NCBI GenBank assembly: GCA_028687545.1
Contig: JAQTZZ010000025.1
Span: 1-58,953 of the forward strand
From: Candidatus Wallbacteria bacterium
Lineage (GTDB): Bacteria; Muiribacteriota; JAQTZZ01
Direction of reading: 5' to 3'
DNA length: 58,953 bases
In this document: piece after piece, positions 42,153 to 51,197 of the stretch
How positions within the stretch are numbered: position 1 is the stretch's first letter
How the letters are laid out: every line of letters begins with the position of its first letter
Notes under the pieces: generated by a model
Databases searched by the model: none
What the model was told of the DNA's origin: nothing
What the model saw: the letters and a program-made list of their open reading frames with translations, nothing else
Position numbers and translations under genes: made by a program

Positions 42153-42540
42153 TCCTTTGCATGATATTTAGTAATTTGGCATTGATAACGTCACAGTTTT
42201 CATCGCTGAAACCATTGATTCAAATTCACCCGGAACCTGCCTGAAAGAATTTTGGTGTGTTAGAGAGTCTTGCCCGATTGCCACATGATTCTGGAAACGA
42301 CTCCAGTCACCACTAATTCTCCTAACAAAATACAAGGGGTTTTTGATACATAATCAAACTCATTCCATATTATGCATCATTCCTCAGGATGTCAATCGGC
42401 TGGATAATCTCATAAATACCAGTGACCTTTCCTTACCTCCAGCTCCATAATTCTGCCCGGTTGCCGATATTTAAAAGAGGCATGCTGCAGGGAGAAGACG
42501 TCCCTGTCACTGCCTTTTCCATAGGAAAGGAGCCGGCGGT
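42153..42540 (+). other. divergent intergenic region and probable long 5' leader
   Basis: This gap between rho and the barrel gene holds a weak plus-strand promoter (TTGATA 42343-42348, 19-nt spacer, TATTAT 42368-42373). A hairpin follows near the barrel gene: CAGGGA (42488-42493) pairs with TCCCTG (42501-42506), extended by GGCA/TGCC (42479-42514) and followed by TTTT. A strong AAGGAG is at 42527-42532. The leader would be about 165 nt. It matches no riboswitch I know. Confidence 0.4.
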
Positions 42541-45015
42541 ATCAGACTGCTTGTTTTTTTGATTTTTCTGGCATTCTCGGCACAGCTTCAGGCTGAAGAC
42601 GACCTGTCGATCAGCGGAAGTAAAGTGTTCAGAATCAGGAAGACCCTGGTAAATGGAAGTCTTTCGAAATTTCTCTCGGATTACCAGGACTGGACTCCTG
42701 GATTCAAGCTGCAGCAGTCATTGCAGCTCCAGATCGACGGCAGAATCGGAGAGAATGCTACTGTATCAGCGTATCTTGATGATTCGGATTTCGATCAGGA
42801 AGACAAGTTCCTGACCCTCAACCTGAAAGGACCAAATTATCGCCTGACACTCGGCGATTTTAAAGTGGATCTGCCGCAGACGCGCTATGCTGTGTTCAAC
42901 AAGAAAGTCCAGGGTATTGAAGCAACCGGGCTGCTGCCATGCAACCAGTCGGTCTATGGGCTGTATACAAGTTCCAAAGGCCAGACAGTCACCAAACTTT
43001 TCAGGGGCATGGGGAACAGCATGGAATACCGCCTCGATCCCGACAAGATCCCTGTGATTGAAAACAGTGAAACAGTCAAAGTCGGATCCCGGACACTGCG
43101 GCGGGGCGAGGACTATCTGATCGAAAATGACGAAGGCCGGATCCTGATCAAAACCCAGATCCTGCCCATTGAACCTGAAAACACAGTTACTGTCAGTTAC
43201 GAATATGAGGAAGGCAGCCAGGGCTACAAGAGAAATCTGATCGGCAGCCGGTATACCAAGAGCTTCGACCAGAACAACAATTTGATCCTGGAATTTTTCG
43301 GACTTGTGGACAACAAGGACAAGAAAGTCACAGGTTCACAGGACGATCCGGGAGCTCCAGCCCCGATTTCCCATCTGGTGGGAAGCCAGCACCTGCAGTT
43401 GTTCCGTAACGGCTGGCGCGCAATTCTGGACAGCGCCTTTAGCGAAAAAGACAATGATCTGCTCAACTCTGCCCTGCCAAGTCAGCAGCTCAAGGAAAGC
43501 AAATCCTGGCATCTGGAACTGGATAAGAAATTTCCAATCGGCAATTTCACTACTTCCAGAGAAGAGCGGGACCCTGATTTCGAAATCATCGGCAGGAAGG
43601 AAAGTTATCAGTACAATGATCTGAGGAGCTATGGACTCGCCCTCTGGCCTGATTCCAGTTTCAGGCCGTCTTTCGCGATGCTGCAGGGTACCAGGCTGAT
43701 CTTTCAGGACCTTGATCTGAACATCAATGCAGTGAACAGTCCGATCACAGCGTCGGATGAAGAAAAGGACGCTGCATTTTCCTATGATCTTCCCAAAAAA
43801 CTGCGTATCTCGGGTACCTCGGTGGCTCAGAATAAAAGGAATCTGGCTCAGAGCATCGATTCCAGCGACGATCAGAAATCAGTCACATTCAATAAAAACT
43901 GGAAGAAAATCGACCTGGTGAGCGGTGTGGAGGGTCACAATTTCAGACAGAATTTCAGGACAACCGATAATTACGACCTCAGCAGGTACTCAAATTCGGT
44001 CACGTACAGGTACAATCCCAGAAGCTCATTTTCCCTGAATCTGTCGGATCAAAATAAAGAAGGCAGCACCGGCTGGCTCTCTAAAACCGCAGATCTGGGC
44101 CTGCTCTGGGAAGCTTTTCTGGGCGACAAATACCAGGGCAACCTGACATACAATGACCGCAGTCTGAAGGACTTCCTGAGCAACAGCGAGAACTCCAAAT
44201 CGATCGAGGGCAAGCTCAGTTTCAGTCCCTGCGAAAAACTCGACGGTTACATCAAATACCTGCACCAGAACCTGATCAGGCTGACTTATGACATACCCAG
44301 TCAGACCTATCTGGAAAACCCGCTGCTTTCCAAGGACTTCAGCTTTTACTGCCGGATCAGCCCCAGAAACAACCTGGAAGACAGTCTGTCAGGTAATTAC
44401 AAACTGCAGGACCGTACTGATCTGGGTCTGCTGGAAGCAGGCATGCAGGTTCTCCACAATAAGCTGAACTTCCATTATGGAAAAAATACGATTTCTTACA
44501 ATACTTCCCTTATCAATACCAAACGTGAGATAACCCCGGCTAAAAACCAGGAGCTGGAAAACGGGCTGCAGTGGTATTTCGCTCCTACAGATAACAATTC
44601 ATATACTCTCAGTTTCACTAGAACCGGAAAAAAAGATTTCCTGTTATCAGCGAACAACGAAAAGATCAGTTCAGTCAAAATTGAGTCCGAACGGTTTTTT
44701 TCGGAAAAAATCAGCTTCAACCTGGCCACAGGATTTGATATAATTAAACGCGCCATGCCACCTTCGGAGCGCACGCAGCTCGCATCGGTGGGCATGCAGT
44801 ACAAACCGTGGGAGAAGCTCTCACTGGGCTGGGATTTGGAGAATGACATCTCCCACAAGGACACCAGGCGGATGAAAACCCTGAATCGCTTCCGTGTCAA
44901 CAGCAAGCCCAAAGAAGACATGGAAGTTTCTTCCTACCTGGACCTGGTCAGCAGCAATGACACTGAGGATTACAATTCCCGGATGTTCAACCTTGAGGTG
45001 ACTTTCCGCTTCTGA
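42541..45015 (+). CDS. probable outer-membrane beta-barrel protein, apparent AUC start
   Basis: About 824 residues. From the ATC at 42541 the frame reads IRLLVFLIFLAFSAQLQA, a signal peptide with a clean cleavage site, and AAGGAG sits 8 nt upstream of ATC; no ATG/GTG exists there. The nearest standard start, TTG 42559, cuts the signal peptide in half. The mature protein has alternating hydrophobic/polar strands, many YxLxL strand pairs, and ends in VTFRF, an aromatic C-terminal residue as in outer-membrane barrels. An early part (about 25-230) has an Ig-like region with FNKKVQGIEA. Family not recognised. It overlaps the next gene by 1 nt. Confidence 0.7.
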   Translation: MRLLVFLIFLAFSAQLQAEDDLSISGSKVFRIRKTLVNGSLSKFLSDYQDWTPGFKLQQSLQLQIDGRIGENATVSAYLDDSDFDQEDKFLTLNLKGPNYRLTLGDFKVDLPQTRYAVFNKKVQGIEATGLLPCNQSVYGLYTSSKGQTVTKLFRGMGNSMEYRLDPDKIPVIENSETVKVGSRTLRRGEDYLIENDEGRILIKTQILPIEPENTVTVSYEYEEGSQGYKRNLIGSRYTKSFDQNNNLILEFFGLVDNKDKKVTGSQDDPGAPAPISHLVGSQHLQLFRNGWRAILDSAFSEKDNDLLNSALPSQQLKESKSWHLELDKKFPIGNFTTSREERDPDFEIIGRKESYQYNDLRSYGLALWPDSSFRPSFAMLQGTRLIFQDLDLNINAVNSPITASDEEKDAAFSYDLPKKLRISGTSVAQNKRNLAQSIDSSDDQKSVTFNKNWKKIDLVSGVEGHNFRQNFRTTDNYDLSRYSNSVTYRYNPRSSFSLNLSDQNKEGSTGWLSKTADLGLLWEAFLGDKYQGNLTYNDRSLKDFLSNSENSKSIEGKLSFSPCEKLDGYIKYLHQNLIRLTYDIPSQTYLENPLLSKDFSFYCRISPRNNLEDSLSGNYKLQDRTDLGLLEAGMQVLHNKLNFHYGKNTISYNTSLINTKREITPAKNQELENGLQWYFAPTDNNSYTLSFTRTGKKDFLLSANNEKISSVKIESERFFSEKISFNLATGFDIIKRAMPPSERTQLASVGMQYKPWEKLSLGWDLENDISHKDTRRMKTLNRFRVNSKPKEDMEVSSYLDLVSSNDTEDYNSRMFNLEVTFRF

Positions 45016-47027
45016 TGAATAATCTTTTGACAGTACTTCTATTCCTGCTTCTTACCATAGAGCTTTGGGCTTTCGATGTTTCAGAATTCACTCCTGACAA
45101 GATCGAACTTCCCACCAATACTTTTAAAAAAGTGCTGGTTTACGATCATATTCCTTATCTGATTTCCGATGAAGGGCTTTTTTACCTGAAAGACAGTAAA
45201 TTTCTGGGCTGGACCACCAAAAATTCGGAGCTGCCTTCTGATTTTCTGACTGATTTTCAGATCATGGACAATCAGTTCTACATTACGTCCCTGAAGGGAT
45301 TCTGCACATTCAACGGCATCCTGACTTTTCTGAATCAGGATAAAGACAATTCCGGCCTGCCTGACAATTTTCTGCAGGCCCTGGCTGTAGATGAACACAA
45401 TGTCTATTTTGCATCCAGAAACAAGCTGATCAGCTTCCAGGACAGCCAGTGGCACACCTTCAAACCTGAGCACGACATCGACCTGATCAAGCAGATCTGC
45501 CTGTTTGGTGATTCGGTTTTCATACTAACCATCCAGAATCAGATCTTCCAGATGAAGAAAGACCAGATTGTCCTGTTCACCCCGCCCTGGCTTGCCAATC
45601 TGGAGGTCAATTTTCTCCTGTCAGCTGACGATAAGCTTTACTTCTGCACAAATCACGGCCTGATCACTGATACAGGCACTGAAACTCTACAGGATGTCTC
45701 TGATTTCAATGTCAGGACGGCCTGCGCTGCACCGGGCGGAGATATCTGGGCCGGCGGCCAGGGCTTTTTAATGTACCGGAAAGACGGAAAATGGGAAGAT
45801 CTCAGCATCAAATATCCGAACCTGAAGAGCGAAGAAGTGATAAGCCTGGCCTGCGATTTCTACGAAAGCACCAAGCAGCTCAAAGTCTATGCTGTCATCA
45901 AATCAAACGGACTTTTATGCTTCAACCTGTTTTCCACGGAAAGCCTCAACCTGATCGCTGATCTCAAAAAAAGCGCGGTGGAGAACTTTGAGAAGAAAGA
46001 ATACAATGCCGCCGAAAAAGTGGCGAAACAGGTGTTGCTTTATCAGGAACATGACCCTGAGATGCTCGAACTGCTCGGTAAAATCTATCTCTCGCGCAGT
46101 GATTACGAGTCGTTTCTGGGGTCTGCTTTCCCTCTGGCCTCAGACTATCCGGAAAAATCGGAATTCCTGATGCAGATCGCCAGCATCTATGAAGAACACG
46201 GCCAGCCGGTCCAGGCGCTGCAGTATTACAGGATGCTCCTCTACAAAGACGGCGACAAAAGCGTTCTCTATGAAAAAATCGGCAGCATTTACGAACAGCT
46301 CAGATTCAGCGACGATGCCATCCTGATTTACAAGAAATGGGCTCAGGAATACGAGCAGATCACCCCGTATCTGAGGATCGCCAGTCTGCATGAGAAAGCA
46401 GGGGATTTCAGGTCTGCGGAAGCTGACTATCTGTCTGCCATCAGCAATTTTCCGAATCTGGAAAACGTCTATCTGGCGCTGGCCAGGTCTTATCTCAGCT
46501 ACAGGCTGTCTACTCTGGAAGAAGTGCAGAAGCTGCTGGAAAAAGTGACTTCAATCAATCCCAACAACTCCGAATGTTACAACCTGCGTGGTTATTCCTT
46601 CCTGCTTTCCAGCCAGTTCACAGAGGCTGAGAGCGAACTGCTCAAATCCCTGCGCCTTGACCCTAACAACGGGGAAGCGCATCTCAACCTCGCTGAACTT
46701 TATTTTGTGATGAAGAAGAACGATGAGATGGAAAAGGAACTGCAGGAAGGCACCAGGCTGCTTCCGAATCATCCCCGGGGCTTCTATCTTAAGGCCCTTG
46801 TGGCAATCGACCGCGGTGATTACGCACCTGCGATCGAGAATCTGGAAGAAGTGGTGCGCCAGGATCCTTACAATGACATGGGGCATTATTACCTGGCCAA
46901 ATCCTATCAGAACGCCAATTATTTCAAATCCGCACTGCTGGAATACAAGAATGTGCTGGAGATCTCGCCTGACTTCAGGTACGGCTCCCAGGTCCGCGAC
47001 GCCATCCTGCTGCTGGAGCGGAAGTGA
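45015..47027 (+). CDS. exported propeller-TPR protein
   Basis: 670 residues. Signal peptide (1-19), an N-terminal half (about 20-310) with repeated short beta blades (LYFCTNHGLI, DIWAGGQGFL) like two-component-regulator propellers, then about ten TPR-type helical repeats (about 320-665; e.g. LAELYFVMKKNDEME, NPNNSECYNLRGYSFL). It starts in the stop of the barrel gene (TGATG), so the two are coupled. Such propeller-TPR proteins often act as assembly platforms at the cell envelope; a role with the barrel partner is inference. Confidence 0.75.
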   Translation: MNNLLTVLLFLLLTIELWAFDVSEFTPDKIELPTNTFKKVLVYDHIPYLISDEGLFYLKDSKFLGWTTKNSELPSDFLTDFQIMDNQFYITSLKGFCTFNGILTFLNQDKDNSGLPDNFLQALAVDEHNVYFASRNKLISFQDSQWHTFKPEHDIDLIKQICLFGDSVFILTIQNQIFQMKKDQIVLFTPPWLANLEVNFLLSADDKLYFCTNHGLITDTGTETLQDVSDFNVRTACAAPGGDIWAGGQGFLMYRKDGKWEDLSIKYPNLKSEEVISLACDFYESTKQLKVYAVIKSNGLLCFNLFSTESLNLIADLKKSAVENFEKKEYNAAEKVAKQVLLYQEHDPEMLELLGKIYLSRSDYESFLGSAFPLASDYPEKSEFLMQIASIYEEHGQPVQALQYYRMLLYKDGDKSVLYEKIGSIYEQLRFSDDAILIYKKWAQEYEQITPYLRIASLHEKAGDFRSAEADYLSAISNFPNLENVYLALARSYLSYRLSTLEEVQKLLEKVTSINPNNSECYNLRGYSFLLSSQFTEAESELLKSLRLDPNNGEAHLNLAELYFVMKKNDEMEKELQEGTRLLPNHPRGFYLKALVAIDRGDYAPAIENLEEVVRQDPYNDMGHYYLAKSYQNANYFKSALLEYKNVLEISPDFRYGSQVRDAILLLERK

Positions 47028-47087
47028 TGGTTAAAAGATTTTCAATGGTTTTTTCAACTGATTGATTCCGCATTTTCAGCATTGAAA

Positions 47088-47103
47088 GCCCCCTAGAAGG
47101 GGC
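47088..47103 (-). terminator. small GC hairpin overlapping protease stop
   Basis: GCCCC-CTAGAA-GGGGC; on the minus strand the TAG stop of the metalloprotease lies in the loop and a short TTTC follows. A weak terminator at best, but another stop codon placed in a hairpin. Confidence 0.4.
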
Positions 47104-48376
47104 AGGGCAACTGAGGCGGAAACAGTTCTTCGCTGCCTGAAAAAAACTGTAACCCCCGGAGGACTATATACCGGCTTTCTCCGGCACGGAGTTCCATCCG
47201 CCACACCCGGCCTTTCGTCTGCGTGAACATGACTGCATCATCCGCAGATTTCAGGTCCGCTTCGATGATCCGGCAGAACCAGCCTGCCTTGTTCCGCACA
47301 GCTAACCGCACAGCTTCGGCGATATGGTACTCGCCGCTGTGCTGAGAATGGATCACGATCCGGCTCAACTCCACATCGTATGGAAAGGTAAGCTGCACAG
47401 ATGCCCAGCCGTCTTTAGTTTTTGCGGAGTGCCACATTGTGGCTGCATCGTACGTCACTGTGCCGTCTTTCTTGTTGGGACCGATGAACCCTTGCAGGAG
47501 GTTGGAGATTTTGCTGCCATATTCTTCACCTGATTCCGTGGAGATCTTCAAGCCGTCAGGCTGGCCCGGTATCTTCATCGGCGGTATAGTCTCGATCCGC
47601 GCTGCAATTGAGTACCCTGGCGGCACATCCGTTCCCGGGTCGAATCGGAATTTTGAGAACACGCGTTTGTTGAGCGCCAGCGCACGGAGATCTTCTGCAA
47701 TGAGTATCCCCTGCGTCTGACTCGCAGTGAAATGATTCGTGTGATGTCTGAGGTTGTAAGACATGAGTGAGTCGTTTGAAGCCATGTCGTATCCGTAGGC
47801 ATCCACATGTGGCAGGCCGAAAGAATGCCCAAGCTCATGCTGCAGGGTGGACTGGAAGTTGGGAGGCCCATCCAGCGCGAATGAGGAGAGGATGACGATG
47901 CCGCCACCGGTGTTGAGCCCGCCGTTGAGCGGCCGGCCCCCGCCAACCGGGAAGTAGTCATTCGGATTCATCATCACGGCAAGCAGGATATATGGGCAGT
48001 TGTAGCGGGTGCATTTCAGTTCCGCGAGCAGCTCGCTGACGACTTGCGGAGCAGAGCCTTCCGGCTGCTCCCGGTAGAAAGCCAGCGGGCGCGCTGATTG
48101 ATAGATCCGCAAGCCGTCTTCCGCGATGGCAAAAGAGTCTTGATTCCGGAGCAGCTCACGATACCGAGTCTGGGACCAGACCAGATGCTTCATGAGGCGT
48201 TCGGCCTGGTCGTTTGTGGGAGCGGGTTCACCTTTCGGGATAAAGAAGACAGGGAGGACCTTCACTGAATGCGGGGGGACTGCTTCCTGCCCTTCTGCCC
48301 CGGCAGCCATGAAAACCGTCAGAATGGACCAGATAATCAGTGATCGGTTTAAAATTGTACTGACTGCATTTTTCAT
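47093..48376 (-). CDS. secreted metzincin-like zinc metalloprotease
   Basis: 427 residues. Signal peptide (1-29). The zinc motif HELGHSFGLPHVD at about 180 (HExxHxxGxxH/D) is followed by SLMSYN, a Met-turn, giving the metzincin layout. Before it, LLAVMMNPNDYFP and FALDGPPNFQS. The C-terminal third (about 285-427) resembles a discoidin/F5-8C beta domain. It is more GC-rich than the neighbouring genes, a hint of different origin. Divergent from lspA's side; own promoter TTGACA-17-TATCAT. Substrate unknown. Confidence 0.85.
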   Translation of the reverse strand: MKNAVSTILNRSLIIWSILTVFMAAGAEGQEAVPPHSVKVLPVFFIPKGEPAPTNDQAERLMKHLVWSQTRYRELLRNQDSFAIAEDGLRIYQSARPLAFYREQPEGSAPQVVSELLAELKCTRYNCPYILLAVMMNPNDYFPVGGGRPLNGGLNTGGGIVILSSFALDGPPNFQSTLQHELGHSFGLPHVDAYGYDMASNDSLMSYNLRHHTNHFTASQTQGILIAEDLRALALNKRVFSKFRFDPGTDVPPGYSIAARIETIPPMKIPGQPDGLKISTESGEEYGSKISNLLQGFIGPNKKDGTVTYDAATMWHSAKTKDGWASVQLTFPYDVELSRIVIHSQHSGEYHIAEAVRLAVRNKAGWFCRIIEADLKSADDAVMFTQTKGRVWRMELRAGESRYIVLRGLQFFSGSEELFPPQLPCPF

Positions 48377-48385
48377 TTTTCCGAT

Positions 48386-48414
48386 ATGATAAGTTCTTTC
48401 ATTTCGCGTGTCAA
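48386..48414 (-). promoter_or_regulatory. promoter of metalloprotease gene
   Basis: Minus strand: TTGACA (48409-48414), 17-nt spacer, TATCAT (48386-48391), then 9 nt to ATG 48376. The -35 is perfect. The leader would be only about 3 nt. Confidence 0.75.
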
Positions 48415-48479
48415 AGCCGCAGGTTAAAGGCTTCCAGGAAAGTGAATGATAAATTTTACCGATTAAGTGGTGAACTGGC

Positions 48480-48998
48480 TCAGGAATTCTCGCGTCTGAA
48501 GAACGGCCAGAAAGTTTCTTCGTTGGAGGTCATGATCCGGAAGAAAAGATAGAGTACGCCGGCATCGATGAAAATGTCGGCCAAATTGAAAATCGCGGGG
48601 AAAAATCTCAAGTCAAAATAATCGATCACATAACCCAGTGTGACCCTGTCATAGAGGTTGCCGATCGCCCCTCCCAGCAGGAAGCCTAGTGATATCTTGT
48701 AAAAGATCTCATTCACGCATACTCTCTGAGAGTAGGCCAGTAAAAGTGCAATCGAAATCACTGCCGAAACAACCAGAAAACCGTTCTCGCCCTTCATCAC
48801 GCCCAGGGCTGCCCCGTAATTTTTGACAAATGTCACATGAAAGACATTCTTCATCACAGGCAGGGTTTCATGCAGGAAAAATTTCTGCTGGATCAGGAAC
48901 TTGACGAACTGATCAAGCAGGAAAGTACCCAGCGCCACATTCAGCGTGAGTAAATTTATCTTATCCAGCAGGCTCCTGCGGCTGTTTTTTCTCATCAT
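48480..48998 (-). CDS. lspA: lipoprotein signal peptidase II
   Basis: 172 residues with four membrane helices, as in LspA. It cleaves signal peptides of prolipoproteins after lipidation. Motifs: LLDQFVKFL in helix 1, VKNYGAALG, GGAIGNLYDRV with the first catalytic Asp, and FNLADIFID with the second. Supports the lipoprotein calls at 5263 and 7892. No clear Shine-Dalgarno; the second Met (48995) is an alternative start. It is divergent from the HEAT-repeat gene at 49075, with 76 nt between. Confidence 0.95.
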   Translation of the reverse strand: MMRKNSRRSLLDKINLLTLNVALGTFLLDQFVKFLIQQKFFLHETLPVMKNVFHVTFVKNYGAALGVMKGENGFLVVSAVISIALLLAYSQRVCVNEIFYKISLGFLLGGAIGNLYDRVTLGYVIDYFDLRFFPAIFNLADIFIDAGVLYLFFRIMTSNEETFWPFFRRENS

Positions 48999-49039
48999 GC
49001 ATGTCTATCGACGATTAATAAAAAGTTCTTTAAGACCTT

Positions 49040-49068
49040 TTTACAAATAAGGATTTCTCAGCTATAAT
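49040..49068 (+). promoter_or_regulatory. promoter of HEAT-repeat gene (leaderless)
   Basis: TTTACA (49040-49045), 17-nt spacer, perfect TATAAT (49063-49068), then 6 nt to ATG 49075. No Shine-Dalgarno. The best example of the leaderless layout in the window. Confidence 0.75.
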
Positions 49069-49074
49069 TCATTC

Positions 49075-50682
49075 ATGCTGCAGAAATTAAAGGATTATAT
49101 TCAGAGTTTCAGCGACTCGAAATGGACAAACCGTCGTGACTACGCCAGGCTGGCTGCAGAGCTGCTGCAGGACCACCTGCAGAAAAACCGGGATGCCGAA
49201 AAAATTCTATGGGACGGCATCTGCTCCGAAAACAACGACGTTTCATACTGGAGCAAACGGGTTCTGGAAAAAAGCGCTTCCCTGGATTTTCTGATCGAAT
49301 CTCTGGACAACGAAGAGCTGATGAAAGATCCAGCCAGGAGCAGGCATCTTTTCGAATTGTTCGGATTCCGTTTTTCAGAAATCTACCCCTATCTGCTTGC
49401 CAATTTCAGTTTCTTCAGTAAAGAGAATCAGCTGCACCTGATCCGTCTGCTGTCTAAAAACGGGGACCGCAACCTGATCGAATTCTTTTCTTCCCTCTCT
49501 TTTTCAGAAGACCATGACCTCAAGGCTGAGGCAATCAATTTCCTGTCCGGCTTCCACGACAAGGAAGCTCTGCTCGGCCTGTTCTCATACCTCAACGACG
49601 ATCTGCTGAAAATCAAGACCAGGGCTGCTTTCAAACTGGCCAAGGGACTGGAATTTTTCGAACTGGAAGGCGGCAAGGAGTATCTGGGCTGGTTTCTGCC
49701 CCTGATGCCCGAAAAACTGAAAGACCGTTTCATTGCAATCTACAGTTCCTCTGAACCCGGGAAGCTCGCCAGCCTGATCGAAGAGATCAGCACTTCCCAG
49801 AGATTCATTTTAATGCGCCTGCTGCCTGTAAACGACGATTTCATCAAAGTCATGCTCAACCAGCCTCTGATAGAATTCCAGTACCTGGCTCTTCTCTCCT
49901 ATAAAGACCGGATTTCCCAGACTTTCAGATCAAAGATATTTTCCTACCTGGAAAGCGACTATCCGGAACTGAGGGAACTTTCACTGCGCACTGCAAGGGA
50001 ATCCAACATCGAGGTGGAACCCAGGATTCTGGAGTTACTCCTGAAAACCAATGACCCGGAGACAAAAAAGATAGTGCTGGACCTGATTTCCATCAACCCG
50101 GCTGAACAGCTCTTTGATTCTGTGATCAATCTTGTGAATACCGGATCCACTGAAGAACGTTTCTTCTCTTTGTATCCGCTGGTGCAGTTTTACCGCTTCC
50201 CTGACAAACGCCATCTGGTGATCGAAAAGCTGGTTCAGTGCTTCAAGGATTCATACTGGCCGGTTCGCAATCAGGCCAGCCTCTGCTTCAAGTATCTGGA
50301 CCACGAGGTGATCGACCTGCTGCTCGTGATGCTTGGGACTGAACAGAACCGGGATATACTGTACTGGACGATTTCCAGTCTCGGCCAGTTCAGCGATGAA
50401 CGCATCCCTGTAGCGCTTCTGAATTTTTATGAAAAGACTGCTGAATTCGATCTCAAGCGCATCATGCTGGAAGTGCTGGGAAACTTTCCGGGCGACAAGG
50501 TCTGCGAGCTTTTCAAGCGGCAGATCAAAATTCAGGATTATAAATTCATCGTGCTGAAAAGCCTGCATCATATGAACCCGGACAAGATCGAGGAGATCAT
50601 CGAGAAGAGCAGCTTTACCCAAGAGGAACTGCCGCCCTGGCTCAAGCTTAGAGAGACCAAGGAAGAAGCGAACCGTGAATAA
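49075..50682 (+). CDS. HEAT-repeat protein, uncharacterised
   Basis: 535 residues, all-helical, with many HEAT-like repeats (about 30-40 residues each; e.g. HDLKAEAINFLSGFHDKEAL, YPELRELSLRTARESN, YWPVRNQASLCFKYLD). No signal peptide or membrane helix, so cytoplasmic. HEAT proteins act as protein-binding scaffolds. The FlgM-like gene follows by 54 nt and probably shares the transcript, hinting at a regulatory link. No enzymatic motif. Confidence 0.7.
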   Translation: MLQKLKDYIQSFSDSKWTNRRDYARLAAELLQDHLQKNRDAEKILWDGICSENNDVSYWSKRVLEKSASLDFLIESLDNEELMKDPARSRHLFELFGFRFSEIYPYLLANFSFFSKENQLHLIRLLSKNGDRNLIEFFSSLSFSEDHDLKAEAINFLSGFHDKEALLGLFSYLNDDLLKIKTRAAFKLAKGLEFFELEGGKEYLGWFLPLMPEKLKDRFIAIYSSSEPGKLASLIEEISTSQRFILMRLLPVNDDFIKVMLNQPLIEFQYLALLSYKDRISQTFRSKIFSYLESDYPELRELSLRTARESNIEVEPRILELLLKTNDPETKKIVLDLISINPAEQLFDSVINLVNTGSTEERFFSLYPLVQFYRFPDKRHLVIEKLVQCFKDSYWPVRNQASLCFKYLDHEVIDLLLVMLGTEQNRDILYWTISSLGQFSDERIPVALLNFYEKTAEFDLKRIMLEVLGNFPGDKVCELFKRQIKIQDYKFIVLKSLHHMNPDKIEEIIEKSSFTQEELPPWLKLRETKEEANRE

Positions 50683-50735
50683 AATTAAAACATCCGTAAC
50701 AGTCAGCCGATAGGTGATGAAAGGAAGGAGCGTAT

Positions 50736-51053
50736 ATGGCAAAAATATCCGGCATTTCCGGTGGAGTCATTGACAGCACCCCCAAAAAAATCAAGCAGAC
50801 CAAAAGCGATGAATTCAAGAAAATAATTGATCAGAAACTCGCGGAATCGGGAAAAAAGACTGCAAAGAGCGAAGCAGACAAGACCACTAAAAAAATCGAA
50901 CTGCCGGCTGACGCTAAAAAAGCCTTGACCGAAACCCCTGACGTGCGCGAGGAAAAGATCCAGAAAATCAAGGAACAGATCGCAAATGGCACTTACAAGG
51001 TGGATGCCAGGGATGTAGCAGGCGCGATGCTGAAAAAGGGCTTTAAGCCCTGA
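50736..51053 (+). CDS. flgM: FlgM-like anti-sigma-28 factor
   Basis: 105 residues, Lys-rich. The C-terminal part DVREEKIQKIKEQIANGTYK then VDARDVAGAMLK is the FlgM signature that binds sigma-28 (FliA); the N-terminus is longer and disordered. AAGGAG lies 5 nt before ATG. No flagellar or sigma-28 gene is in the window; the neighbours are HEAT and an intergenic repeat. It may control a sigma-28-type regulon for motility or surface appendages (inference). Confidence 0.8.
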   Translation: MAKISGISGGVIDSTPKKIKQTKSDEFKKIIDQKLAESGKKTAKSEADKTTKKIELPADAKKALTETPDVREEKIQKIKEQIANGTYKVDARDVAGAMLKKGFKP

Positions 51054-51174
51054 CGGATGTTGAAAAACAACCATCTGCTTCGTTGCATTCGTCCTTGATC
51101 AGTCATCGTACGTTTATGTACGACTCCTTCTCGCGGACTCATACGCCTCGTATCTGGCTGTTTTTGAACATCCG
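51054..51174. repeat. intergenic hairpin repeat, copy C
   Basis: Left arm CGGATGTTGAAAAACAACCA, then TCTGCTTCGTTGC; right arm GTATCTGGCTGTTTTTGAA then CATCCG. Same family as 5841-6002 and 6098-6222; the outer 6 bp are copy-specific but complementary. It begins right after the stop of the FlgM-like gene. Confidence 0.75.
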
Positions 51175-51197
51175 GTGAGCATGTCCATTTAGTCAGG

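Noticed and set aside
42420-42545. c-di-GMP (GEMM) riboswitch in the leader of the barrel gene
   Set aside because: The conserved GEMM cores are absent; only a generic hairpin and Shine-Dalgarno are seen.
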